Shown piece by piece: positions 1 to 9,607 of a stretch of 35,615 nucleotides of DNA. Location of the stretch: NCBI GenBank assembly GCA_028693395.1, contig JAQUVJ010000013.1, positions 1-35,615 on the forward strand, read 5' to 3'. Origin of the DNA: Candidatus Nanoarchaeia archaeon. GTDB lineage: Archaea > Nanobdellota > Nanobdellia > Woesearchaeales > JAQUVJ01. A model generated the notes under the pieces. It made no database searches, had not been told where the DNA came from, and saw nothing but the letters and a program-made list of their open reading frames with translations. The position numbers were made by a program, and so were the translations under genes. The number at the start of each line of letters is the position of its first letter. The stretch's first letter is position 1.

Positions 1-227
1 ACTTCACTAGTAGCTGCTGATTGTAATGAAGCACCAATATTAATTGCTCCTACAACATCTGCTACGCTTGCTCTTTCTCCTACAACTATCATTGTGTTAA
101 CCTTTCCGTCTTTTACGAAAGGGCTTGGATAGCTATCTAAACTAGCTGCTGCTAATGCACCGCTTGCTGTAATTGCGACACTAGCTCCAACAGCTAATAC
201 TTTTTTTAATACATTTTTCATATTCAT
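1..227 (-). CDS. S-layer protein, N-terminal part (truncated by the window edge)
   Basis: Reverse-strand reading from ATG at 227: MNMKNVLKKVLAVGASVAITASGALAAASLDSYPSPFVKDGKVNTMIVVGERASVADVVGAINIGASLQSAATSEV. Signal peptide followed by a YPxPFVKDGxV..IVVGE.A...DVVGAI motif typical of archaeal S-layer N domains. GGAGGT Shine-Dalgarno upstream. Not listed in the ORF track because it is open at the edge. Confidence 0.8.
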   Translation of the reverse strand, partial: MNMKNVLKKVLAVGASVAITASGALAAASLDSYPSPFVKDGKVNTMIVVGERASVADVVGAINIGASLQSAATSE

Positions 228-279
228 TGTATTCAACCTCCAATTGGATATAATTATTAATCCATTCTTTTGTTCGATA

Positions 280-302
280 TCTCAATATATAAATGTTTCG
301 CC
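280..302 (-). promoter_or_regulatory. Archaeal BRE/TATA promoter of the S-layer gene
   Basis: Minus strand reads GCGAAACATTTATATATTG, about 60 nt before the ATG; a start about 25 nt downstream would give a short leader containing GGAGGT. Confidence 0.6.
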
Positions 303-630
303 TCTCTTCGTTACTGCTTTTCCTTAATCAAATGAGTTAGACGCTCAAACCTTAAAAATCATCAAGAGTAGTGCGTCACCACTACGACGTTATACATCGA
401 TTATCGACACTTTTTCACAAACATACATATTCCATACTGGTAAATAAAATAATGAAATTAGTATAGGAAAACGTATATTTATGCGATTACAAATTATATT
501 TTATATATAAATCTTTCCATACTAAAAAACTTGTTACACATTATGAAACTTTAAATAAATAAAATATAAAGATGTGTAACAAAAAAAAACAAACAATTAT
601 ATAAACATTGAGATATAATTAAAATCGAAA

Positions 631-1443
631 ATGAAACACACCATTTGTTATATGGTCGCAGGAATGTCAAGTCGTTTTAATGGAAAAATAAAACAATTTG
701 CACAAGTAGGACCAAACAAAGAAACATTAATTGAATTTTCTATGAATCAAGCAATAAAAGCAGGATTTAATGAAATAGTTTTCATAGTAGGAGAAAAAAC
801 CAAAGAACCATTTAAAGAAAAATTTCAAAACTCCTATAATAATATACCTATAAAATACGCAGAACAATCTTTCAATAAAGACTTAAGAGATAAACCTTGG
901 GGAACAGTTGATGCACTACTTAGTGCAAAAGATGTTTTAGATTCATCATTTGTAGTTTGTAACGGAGATGATATATACGGAGAAGAAACATTAAAAATAT
1001 TATGCAATTATCTAACAAATAATAAATCAAATGCAACAATAGGATATATATTAGAAAACTCTATACCACAACAAGGAACAGTAAATAGAGGAATATTTCA
1101 AATAAAAGATAACAAAGTAACACAAATAGAAGAAACATTCAACATATCAAAAGATAATCTAAAAGAAAGAAATATAGATCCTAAATCATATTGTAGTATG
1201 AATATATTTGCAATGCAAAAAGAAACATTAGATCTACTAAATGAAAAACTAACAGATTTCAAAGAAACAAACAAAGATAGTAGAAGCGCAGAATGTTTAT
1301 TACCTGTAGAAATCTCAAATCTAATAAAAGAAGGAAAAATAGAAATGGATATATTTGAAACCACAGATAAATGTTTAGGAGTAACAAATCCAGAAGATGA
1401 ATTTAAACTAAGAGAATTACTTAAATTCATTGATCTTATTTAA
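631..1443 (+). CDS. Nucleotidyltransferase (sugar-phosphate NTP_transferase family)
   Basis: 270 aa; MVAGMSSRF (G-x-G/A-S-R motif), ...VCNGDDIYG...; overall NTP_transferase layout. TATA-like aattatataaac about 30 nt upstream. Confidence 0.75.
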   Translation: MKHTICYMVAGMSSRFNGKIKQFAQVGPNKETLIEFSMNQAIKAGFNEIVFIVGEKTKEPFKEKFQNSYNNIPIKYAEQSFNKDLRDKPWGTVDALLSAKDVLDSSFVVCNGDDIYGEETLKILCNYLTNNKSNATIGYILENSIPQQGTVNRGIFQIKDNKVTQIEETFNISKDNLKERNIDPKSYCSMNIFAMQKETLDLLNEKLTDFKETNKDSRSAECLLPVEISNLIKEGKIEMDIFETTDKCLGVTNPEDEFKLRELLKFIDLI

Positions 1444-2031
1444 AACTTCATAAACTAAAGTTAGAGGAGTTGATTCTCTACTAATCAACTCCACATTATT
1501 TTTTAAATGAAATTCTTTAATTTTTTTTGCATTTTTTTTTGCTAATTCAATTCTATCCTTAGTTTTTTCATAAAGTTCTTTCTCAGATTTAGTATCTAAG
1601 TTAAATTTAGTTTTAACAAGTTCATAAACTTGATTTTGATCATAAGAAACATCTGGATAATATCCATGATGACATAATATCCAATATTCAAAAGAAGGAT
1701 TAGAATAACCCAAAATTATTTTATCTCTTGCCTTTTTTTTAGCTGCTAACAAAATTTCATTACTATTTTGTGTTTTGTCATCTCTATCAAAAAAACAAGC
1801 AACAATATCTCTATTTTTATCAAATTCACCACGATTTGACATAAATTTTAATGCTTCATCAACAATTTGTTCTGATGGTTTATATGAAGAAAGTATTGGT
1901 TTAATTTTTAATCTAAGACGTTCTGTAACTCGTAAATTTTCTAAATACCTTGTTTCTGTTAATCCTTCACAAAAAATCCACAAAGTACTCGTTTGCTTTT
2001 TTTCTTCACGAATCTTTCTTACCATTTTCAC
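1417..2031 (-). CDS. RloB/AbiLii-like protein (Toprim-like fold)
   Basis: WIFCEGLTETRYLENL near the N-terminus, DRDD, and NPSFEYWILCHHGYY are hallmarks of the RloB family. GTG start at 2031 (ATG alternative at 2025) overlaps the stop of the upstream ATPase. Confidence 0.8.
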   Translation of the reverse strand: MKMVRKIREEKKQTSTLWIFCEGLTETRYLENLRVTERLRLKIKPILSSYKPSEQIVDEALKFMSNRGEFDKNRDIVACFFDRDDKTQNSNEILLAAKKKARDKIILGYSNPSFEYWILCHHGYYPDVSYDQNQVYELVKTKFNLDTKSEKELYEKTKDRIELAKKNAKKIKEFHLKNNVELISRESTPLTLVYEVLNKINEFK

Positions 2032-3281
2032 TACTCAAAAAAATTTTCATCAATAAAAGGTAATCCACCAACTCTTCCATTTAAATAAGCATTTTCAAAA
2101 CTTAAAGACTCCCTTAAATCAAAATTATCCAAAGAATTTAATTCAGTTGCTTTATTTGGATCTTTAGAACAAATGTATACCTGATCTCTTCTAAACAAAC
2201 CTTTATTTTTCAACAAAGTCGTATCATGAGTTGTAACAACCAATTGTCCATTTTTTTTATTGTGTTTACTTTGAAATAATCTAATTATAAATTCAGTAAT
2301 ATTTGGATGTAAATATAATTCAAATTCATCAATAAACAAAGTTTTTCCTGTTTGCAAAATATTATAAATTTGACCTAAAATATCTAAAGTTTTTCTTGTT
2401 CCTGAAGATTCTAAATTTTCTTTAAATTCAACAAATTTTCCATCTTCATCTTTATGAATAAAACTTAAATCAAAAATTTCTCTTTGTTCATCAGGCAATG
2501 CTCTAAAAAGCAATTGTCCTAATTCATTTTTTAATTCAATCGGTGGAACTTTCTTTTTCTCGATCTTCAAATCAAGAATTCCACCAAAATCAGCTTTTTT
2601 CATAATTTCAAGAACCCAAGATTTAAATTCAACATCCTGAATTAATTTATCTCTTGTATAATCTCTCCATTGAGAAAGAATTCCAAAAACGATTATAATA
2701 TCATTTAAAAAATAATCATATACATCTTTTAATGCTTCATAATTTCTATCATTAACAGCAACAGGAAGATACAATCTTTTTAATATAGTTTCCTTACCCC
2801 AATTAGTTTGAAGCTTTGAATCTACATAAAACTTGAATCTTTCTTCTTTATTCTCATCTCTAATATAATATGTCTTTAAATTTTCTCCTTTTGGTTTATA
2901 TTTTAAATACTCTTCAACAAAACCTCTTTTGTCACATGAAAATCCATAAATATATCTTACTTCATTTTTTATGAAAGTGAATTCAAAATTTGTCGGTTTT
3001 AATTTAGTATCATTATTTAAAAGAAAAGGAACTCTTGGAATTTCTGTATCAACTTTAAAATTTACTGATTCTTTAATCATTTGACATGCGAAAAATAATG
3101 CTTTCATTATATTTGATTTACCTGAAGCATTTGCACCATAAATAACAATAGTCTTTAAAAGAGAATAATCTAATTCTTGAAATGTATTTTCTTTTAAATT
3201 AGAAATTGAAGCTGAATCTAAACTTAATACAACTTCATCTTTTATTGAAAGAAAATTTGAAACTTTAAATTCAATTAACAT
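2031..3281 (-). CDS. AAA ATPase (AAA_15/AAA_21, RloA/AbiLi-like)
   Basis: MLIEFKVSNFLSIKDEVVLSL, Walker A YGANASGKSNIMKALF, Walker B LFIDEFELYLHP, VVTTHDTTLL. GGTGG Shine-Dalgarno before the ATG. Confidence 0.85.
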   Translation of the reverse strand: MLIEFKVSNFLSIKDEVVLSLDSASISNLKENTFQELDYSLLKTIVIYGANASGKSNIMKALFFACQMIKESVNFKVDTEIPRVPFLLNNDTKLKPTNFEFTFIKNEVRYIYGFSCDKRGFVEEYLKYKPKGENLKTYYIRDENKEERFKFYVDSKLQTNWGKETILKRLYLPVAVNDRNYEALKDVYDYFLNDIIIVFGILSQWRDYTRDKLIQDVEFKSWVLEIMKKADFGGILDLKIEKKKVPPIELKNELGQLLFRALPDEQREIFDLSFIHKDEDGKFVEFKENLESSGTRKTLDILGQIYNILQTGKTLFIDEFELYLHPNITEFIIRLFQSKHNKKNGQLVVTTHDTTLLKNKGLFRRDQVYICSKDPNKATELNSLDNFDLRESLSFENAYLNGRVGGLPFIDENFFE

Positions 3282-3374
3282 TTTTCCACCTAATAAATAA
3301 AAATACCTAATTATTTATATATTTTTCTATAAATATGCAAATTATTTGCGGATTTCGTGAAAATATATGAATAA

Positions 3375-4619
3375 TTACTTAAATTCAAGTAGGAATTTAA
3401 ATAAAGGAATAATATCAATATCATCTCTTGAAAAATCTTGAGAAAAATTAATTATTAATCCTTTCTTTAAATCAAATCTTTCTTTTACTTTTTTTATTCC
3501 TTTTATTTCTCTATCTATGTCATTTTCGTTTAATTCATAACATACTTGAATTGCATTAACAACTACATTGTTCTTTTTTATAATAAAATCACATTCAAAA
3601 CCATTTTTATCATAAAATATATCATATCCTAATCTTTTTAAATGTAAAAAAACTAAATTTTCAATCATTCTACCAATATCCTTAGATAATTTCAATGACA
3701 TTATACTATTAAATCCTAAATCAATACTATAAAATTTTGAATTATAACCTCCATCTATTTTATTTAATCTAAATCCCATAAAAACATCTTCAATATAATC
3801 CATATAATTATACAAAGAATCTTTTGAAACACTAAGTCCGTTTGAATTCATATCATTATATATTCTATTAATAGAAATCTCATTTGACAAATTATTATAT
3901 AATATATTAATAAATCTCCTTAATACATTACTATTAGAAATAGAATATCTTTCAACAATATCTCTAAACATCATTGTATTCATATAACTTTTAAGCATAG
4001 CTTCTCTAATATTTTCATCATCTTCATTTACAATAACACCAGGAAATCCTCCTGTTTCTATATATTTATTTAAAGAATTTAGAATATTTGCTCTACCTTG
4101 TGTTGAAATAATATCAATTTCAATATCTTTAAAAGATAAATATTCTTTAAAAGACAAAGGTAATATTTCATAAGATAAAGCTCTACCACGAAGACTTGTA
4201 GAAATTTCTTTACTTAACATTTTTGATGAAGAACCAGTTATAAAAATATTCTTTGATAAAGACGAATGAATTCTTCTTACAAATTTTTCCCAATTATTAG
4301 TTTCTTGAATTTCATCAAAAAAGAAATACACATTAGACAAATCTTTTGTTGGATATAATTCTAAATAAGCATCTATTATTTCTTGAAATTCCCAATTATA
4401 TCCAAGCCTTTCATCTTCAAAATCAATATAAATTACATTAGTTATATCTTCTATTTGTGTTATTAAATAATACATCAAATATGTTTTACCTGATCTTCTT
4501 GGACCTATTAATGCAATAATTTGTTCAGATTTTAAAGGAATGTTTACTTCTCTTTTTTTTACTCCTTTAAATTTTTTTAAATGAAAATCTTTTATAATTT
4601 GTTTAAATAATTCTTTCAT
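3375..4619 (-). CDS. AAA_14/DUF4143 family ATPase
   Basis: GPRRSGKTYLMYYLI, IYIDFEDERL, FFFDEIQE.NNWEKFVRRI, ITGSSSKMLSKEISTSLRGRALSYEILPLSFKEYL. Start moved to ATG 4619 because a TATA box (TTTATATAAA, about 4638-4647) lies about 24 nt upstream of it, inside the longer ORF call. Confidence 0.85.
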   Translation of the reverse strand: MKELFKQIIKDFHLKKFKGVKKREVNIPLKSEQIIALIGPRRSGKTYLMYYLITQIEDITNVIYIDFEDERLGYNWEFQEIIDAYLELYPTKDLSNVYFFFDEIQETNNWEKFVRRIHSSLSKNIFITGSSSKMLSKEISTSLRGRALSYEILPLSFKEYLSFKDIEIDIISTQGRANILNSLNKYIETGGFPGVIVNEDDENIREAMLKSYMNTMMFRDIVERYSISNSNVLRRFINILYNNLSNEISINRIYNDMNSNGLSVSKDSLYNYMDYIEDVFMGFRLNKIDGGYNSKFYSIDLGFNSIMSLKLSKDIGRMIENLVFLHLKRLGYDIFYDKNGFECDFIIKKNNVVVNAIQVCYELNENDIDREIKGIKKVKERFDLKKGLIINFSQDFSRDDIDIIPLFKFLLEFK

Positions 4620-4636
4620 ATTATTATACCAATTAA

Positions 4637-4651
4637 CTTTTATATAAATTC
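4637..4651 (-). promoter_or_regulatory. TATA box of the DUF4143 ATPase gene (leaderless or near-leaderless)
   Basis: Minus strand GAATTTATATAAAAG about 24 nt from the ATG at 4619. Confidence 0.5.
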
Positions 4652-4706
4652 TTCCTTCTAAAAAGGAAAAATAAGAAAAATTCTTCCTTCTAAAAAGGAA
4701 AAATAA
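4649..4706. repeat. Two 26-nt direct repeats, 32-bp period, each with a TTCCTT-CTAAA-AAGGAA palindrome
   Basis: ttcttccttctaaaaaggaaaaataa at 4649-4674 and 4681-4706. Confidence 0.85.
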
Positions 4707-4830
4707 AAAAAATAAGATATAATATATCACATAAATAATAATATATATAATAAAAAAGACAACAAATTAAAATAAAGAAATAAGGAAAAATAAATTAAAT
4801 ATAAAATGAAAAATAAATCAAATATAAAAT

Positions 4831-4915
4831 AAAAAAATAAAAGAATATAAAAAATAAAAAATAAAAAAATAAAAGAATATAAAAAATAAAATAAAATAAA
4901 ATAAAACAGAATAAA
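4831..4915. repeat. A-rich low-complexity repeats
   Basis: aaaaaaataaaagaatataaaaaataaaa occurs twice, followed by (aaaat)n. Confidence 0.7.
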
Positions 4916-4980
4916 TTGAATAAAAGACATTAGTCATGCATTAATAAAATTTATATAAAAAACAATAGATTAAATAACAT

Positions 4981-5979
4981 ATGATTGAAAGCTTAAAATT
5001 TATTGATTTATTTGCAGGAATTGGTGGATTTAGAATTGCCTTAGAAAATAATCAAGCAAAATGTGTTTTTTCTTCGGAAATAGATAAATTTGCCAAAATA
5101 ACCTATAAAGAAAATTTTAATGAAATACCTTACGGAGATATAACACAAATAGATGAATCTAAAATACCAAAACACGATATTTTATGTGCTGGATTTCCAT
5201 GTCAACCATTTAGTATATCTGGAAAACAAAAAGGATTTTATGATACAAAAGGAACTTTATTTTTTGAAATTGTTAGAATAGTTAACTATCACAAACCAAA
5301 AATTATTTTTCTAGAAAATGTAAAAAACCTAATAAATCACTCTAATGGAAAAACTTTCAAAACAATACTAAAAACCTTAAAATTATTAAATTACAATGTT
5401 TTTTATGATATTTTAAGTTCAAGTCATTATGGAGTCCCACAATCAAGACAAAGAATTTACATTGTATGTTTTAGAAAAGATTTAGAAATAAATAACTTTA
5501 ATTTTCCTAATCCAACAAACAAAGAAATCTACTTAAAAGATATATTAGAAAAAAACAATGAAACAAAAAATTATATCATTAAAAGAAACGATGTTAAATT
5601 TTGGGAAAAAGATGAAACCCCAATATTAAAACCAATTCAAATAGGAGAAATAAATAAAGGAGGCCAAGGAGAAAGAATTTATAGTACAAATGGTCACGCA
5701 ATTACCCTAAGTGCCTATGGAGGAGGTGTTGGTGGAAAGACTGGCGTATACTTAATTAATGAAGAAATTAGAAAATTAACACCTAGAGAATGTGCAAGAG
5801 TCCAAGGTTTTCCAGAATGGTTCAAAATTCCAGTAAGCAAAGCTCAAGCATACAAACAATTTGGAAATAGCGTATCAATTCCTGTTATTGAATATATTTT
5901 TAAGGAAATATTAAACGCACTAGATAAAAAAACAAAAGAACAAAGCCTTTCAAAGCAAATACAATCTATAAAAATATAA
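4981..5979 (+). CDS. DNA (cytosine-5-)-methyltransferase, M.HhaI-like (predicted GCGC)
   Basis: FIDLFAGIGGF, AGFPCQPFSISGKQKGF, ENVKNL motifs. The segment GGQGERIYSTNGHAITLSAYGGGVGGKTGVYL...RKLTPRECARVQGFPEW...SQ/KAQAYKQFGNSV closely resembles the M.HhaI target-recognition and C-terminal region. Confidence 0.93.
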   Translation: MIESLKFIDLFAGIGGFRIALENNQAKCVFSSEIDKFAKITYKENFNEIPYGDITQIDESKIPKHDILCAGFPCQPFSISGKQKGFYDTKGTLFFEIVRIVNYHKPKIIFLENVKNLINHSNGKTFKTILKTLKLLNYNVFYDILSSSHYGVPQSRQRIYIVCFRKDLEINNFNFPNPTNKEIYLKDILEKNNETKNYIIKRNDVKFWEKDETPILKPIQIGEINKGGQGERIYSTNGHAITLSAYGGGVGGKTGVYLINEEIRKLTPRECARVQGFPEWFKIPVSKAQAYKQFGNSVSIPVIEYIFKEILNALDKKTKEQSLSKQIQSIKI

Positions 5980-5980
5980 A

Positions 5981-6766
<786 letters not shown>

Positions 6767-6966
6767 TAAACAAAAAAAAACATAAGAAAAAATATAAAGA
6801 GAACTATAAAAAAAGTAATAAAAAACAAAAAATTATAATAAAATAAAAATAATAAAAATAAATTAAAAAATTAAATTAAAATTGAAGATAAATTAAAAAA
6901 TTAAATATAAAATGTAAATAAATTAAAAAATTAAAAAAAAAAAAAAAAAAATAAATAAAGAATCAA

Positions 6967-8727
6967 TTACTCCAAGATAGCCTTAATTCTCCTAATCCCT
7001 GAAGCACTTGATTCTTCCTTTAATATCCTAAAATGTCCTAACTTTGAAACATTATCTACATGAGGTCCCATACAAATCTCCTTTGAATAATCTCCCATGC
7101 TATAAACACTAACAACTTCTGGATATCTATTTCCAAATTCTGCCTGAGCTCCACTATTTAATGCCTCATCTAATTTCATTTCCTTTTTATCAACTTCTAA
7201 ACCTAAAGAAATAACTCTATTTACTTCATCTTCAATAGCTTTCTTTTCTTCATCAGTCAATTTTCTATTAAAATTAAAATCAAATCTTAATCTCTCAGGT
7301 GTAATATTTGAACCTTTTTGAACAATATTTTTATCTAAAACCCTTCTCAAAGCTTCACCTAAAATATGAGTTGCACTATGATATTTTGTAGTAATCTCAG
7401 AACTATCACTAAGTCCTCCTTTAAACTTTTTTTCTGCTCCAACTCTTGACAATTCTTGATGTTTTTCCATCTCCTTATTAAATTTATCAACATCAACCTC
7501 CAATCCTTTTTCCATTGCCATCTCCTTTGTCATTTCCAATGGAAAACCATAAGTTGAAAATAATAAAAACGCTTTAGTAAAAACCTTTTGATTGAATTTT
7601 ATCATATTTTCAGCAATTCTTTCAAATTCCCTTGTTCCAACAACCAAAGTTTTACTAAATTTTTCCTCTTCCAATTTAATTTCATTTAAAATAAACTCTT
7701 TTCTCTCATTTAATTCAGGATATTCAACTCCATAAATGTCAATAACCTTTGATGCAAGCAAACTTAAAACACTATCCTTTACATCTAACAAATAAAGAAC
7801 TCTAATTACTCTTCTAATAAACCTTCTAAGAATATATCCTTGATCAACATTTGATGGACTAATTCCCCTTGGATCCCCCAAGACAAAAACCGAAGACCTA
7901 ATATGATCTGCAACAATTCTCATTTCTTTTTTATAATCTTCATATTTCTTATTAGATAAATCACAAACTAAATCAATTATAGGTTTAAATCTTTCAGTTA
8001 AATAATTATCAGAAAATCCTTGCAAAAGAGCAGAAACTCTTTCAACACCAAGACCAGTATCAACATTTTTTTGTTGAAGCAAAGTAAAAACACCATCTTT
8101 ACTTTTATTATATTGCATAAAAACATTATTCCAAATTTCAACCCATCTTTTATCCTTTGGATCATAAACTTTTGGAACATCTAAACTACTAGCCCAATAA
8201 AAAATTTCAGTATCAGGACCACAAGGACCACTATCTCCAGCAGGTCCCCACCAATTATCCTTTTTTGGCAAAAAAGCAATTCTATCTTCACTTATTCCTA
8301 AAGATTTCCAAGCATTAAAAGCCTCCATGTCCTTTTGAGCATCCTCATCTCCTTCAAAACAAGTAACAGCAAGTCTTGAAATATCAATTTTTAAAACCTT
8401 AGTTAGAAACTCAAAACTAAATTCAATAGATTCCTTCTTAAAATAATCACCAAGTGACCAATTTCCAAGCATTTCAAAGAAAGTATGATGAACCTCATCT
8501 CCAACTTCATCAATATCCCCTGTTCTCAAACATTTCTGCACACTAGTAAGTCTAGTTCCAAGCGGATGTTTTTCCCCCATTAAAAAAGGAACCAAAGGAT
8601 GCATTCCCGCAGTTGTAAACAAAACAGTCGGATCATTTTCAGGTATAAGAGAAGAAGACGGTATTCTTTTATGTCCCTTGCTTTCAAAAAACTTCAAATA
8701 AACTTCCTTTAAATCTATTGCTTTCAT
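6967..8727 (-). CDS. alaS: Alanyl-tRNA synthetase, short form lacking the C-terminal (DHHA1/C-Ala) region
   Basis: DPTVLFTTAGMHPLVPFLMGEKHPLGTRLTSVQKCLRTGDIDEVGDEVHHTFFEMLGNWSLGDYFKKE, and the editing site HSATHILGEAL...ICMGPHVDNVSKLGHF. Ends just after the tRNA_SAD domain. Likely start MKAIDLKE at 8727 (the ORF extends to 8745). Confidence 0.93.
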   Translation of the reverse strand: MKAIDLKEVYLKFFESKGHKRIPSSSLIPENDPTVLFTTAGMHPLVPFLMGEKHPLGTRLTSVQKCLRTGDIDEVGDEVHHTFFEMLGNWSLGDYFKKESIEFSFEFLTKVLKIDISRLAVTCFEGDEDAQKDMEAFNAWKSLGISEDRIAFLPKKDNWWGPAGDSGPCGPDTEIFYWASSLDVPKVYDPKDKRWVEIWNNVFMQYNKSKDGVFTLLQQKNVDTGLGVERVSALLQGFSDNYLTERFKPIIDLVCDLSNKKYEDYKKEMRIVADHIRSSVFVLGDPRGISPSNVDQGYILRRFIRRVIRVLYLLDVKDSVLSLLASKVIDIYGVEYPELNERKEFILNEIKLEEEKFSKTLVVGTREFERIAENMIKFNQKVFTKAFLLFSTYGFPLEMTKEMAMEKGLEVDVDKFNKEMEKHQELSRVGAEKKFKGGLSDSSEITTKYHSATHILGEALRRVLDKNIVQKGSNITPERLRFDFNFNRKLTDEEKKAIEDEVNRVISLGLEVDKKEMKLDEALNSGAQAEFGNRYPEVVSVYSMGDYSKEICMGPHVDNVSKLGHFRILKEESSASGIRRIKAILE

Positions 8728-8779
8728 GATTATAGTAAAAAACAACTATTATTTAAATTTTATATTTAATATTTAGATG

Positions 8780-8881
8780 AAATATAAAATAAATAAAAAT
8801 ATAAAATAAATAAAAATATAAAATAAATAAAAATATAAAATAAATAAAAATATAAAATAAATAAAAATATAAAATAAATAA
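8780..8881. repeat. 17-bp tandem repeat, about 6 copies (aaatataaaataaataa)
   Basis: Read directly between divergent alaS and the Sua5-family gene. Confidence 0.9.
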
Positions 8882-8972
8882 AAATAATGGGATAAATTAG
8901 AAAAACAAATAAATTCTTCATTAAAGAATAAACCATAATCATTATAAAGAAAAAAAAATCCAACTAATAAAA

Positions 8973-9539
8973 ATGGATACTTATTACATAAAAGACTTTG
9001 AAACAAAATCTCAAGAAATAATTGATAGAATTAACAAAGGAGATGTTTTTGTTTACCCAACAGATACAATTTATGGAATAGGTTGTGATGCAACAAACCC
9101 ACAATCCGTAGAACGAATCAGAGAAATAAAACAAAGATTTCAAGGACCTTTTTCAGTAATAGCACCAAACAAAGAATGGATAAAAAACAATTGCAAAACC
9201 GACACAAAAATAAACTTCTGGATAAAAAAATTACCAGGTCCATACACCTTTATATTAAATCTAAAAAACGAAAACACAGTCACAAAAGGTGTAGAAAAAG
9301 ATATGAAATTAGGAATAAGAATCCTCAATCACAAAATAATGGAAATATTTGAAAAAACAAAAAAACCAATCATAACAACATCAGTAAACATTTCAACAAT
9401 GCCACCATTAAAAGATCCAAAAAAAATAAGTCAATTCATAGAAAAAAACATAGATTTCATAATTAACCAAGGATTAATAAACTCAGAACCATCAAACATC
9501 ATAGATTTAACCCAAGAAAAACCAAATATAATAAGGTAA
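8973..9539 (+). CDS. Threonylcarbamoyl-AMP synthase (Sua5/YciO/YrdC family)
   Basis: INKGDVFVYPTDTIYGIGCDATNPQSVERIREIKQR, PGPYTFIL, TSVNISTMPP, and ..PSNIIDLT. Confidence 0.92.
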   Translation: MDTYYIKDFETKSQEIIDRINKGDVFVYPTDTIYGIGCDATNPQSVERIREIKQRFQGPFSVIAPNKEWIKNNCKTDTKINFWIKKLPGPYTFILNLKNENTVTKGVEKDMKLGIRILNHKIMEIFEKTKKPIITTSVNISTMPPLKDPKKISQFIEKNIDFIINQGLINSEPSNIIDLTQEKPNIIR

Positions 9540-9576
9540 AAATACAATAATATACAAATAACATTCTTTCTCTCTA

Positions 9577-9607
9577 TTAAAATAATAATAATAATAATAA
9601 TAATAAT
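9577..9607. repeat. (AAT)n microsatellite, intergenic
   Basis: aaaataataataataataataataataattg. Confidence 0.9.

Noticed and set aside
300-420. Possible tRNA or C/D-box sRNA in the S-layer upstream region
   Set aside because: Could not build an acceptor stem/T-arm or a convincing C (RUGAUGA)/D (CUGA) pair; kept only as an unexplained structured patch.
4727-4930. Minus-strand ORF of F/I/L/Y-rich sequence (67 aa)
   Set aside because: Antisense reading of an A-rich low-complexity spacer; no conserved composition or Shine-Dalgarno.
8763-8881. Possible CRISPR array
   Set aside because: Units are contiguous 17-mers with no unique spacers and low complexity.
8766-9006. Two overlapping minus-strand ORFs rich in YFIFLFILYFYLF
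   Set aside because: Product of the 17-bp tandem repeat read in two frames; periodic and overlapping the Sua5-family start.
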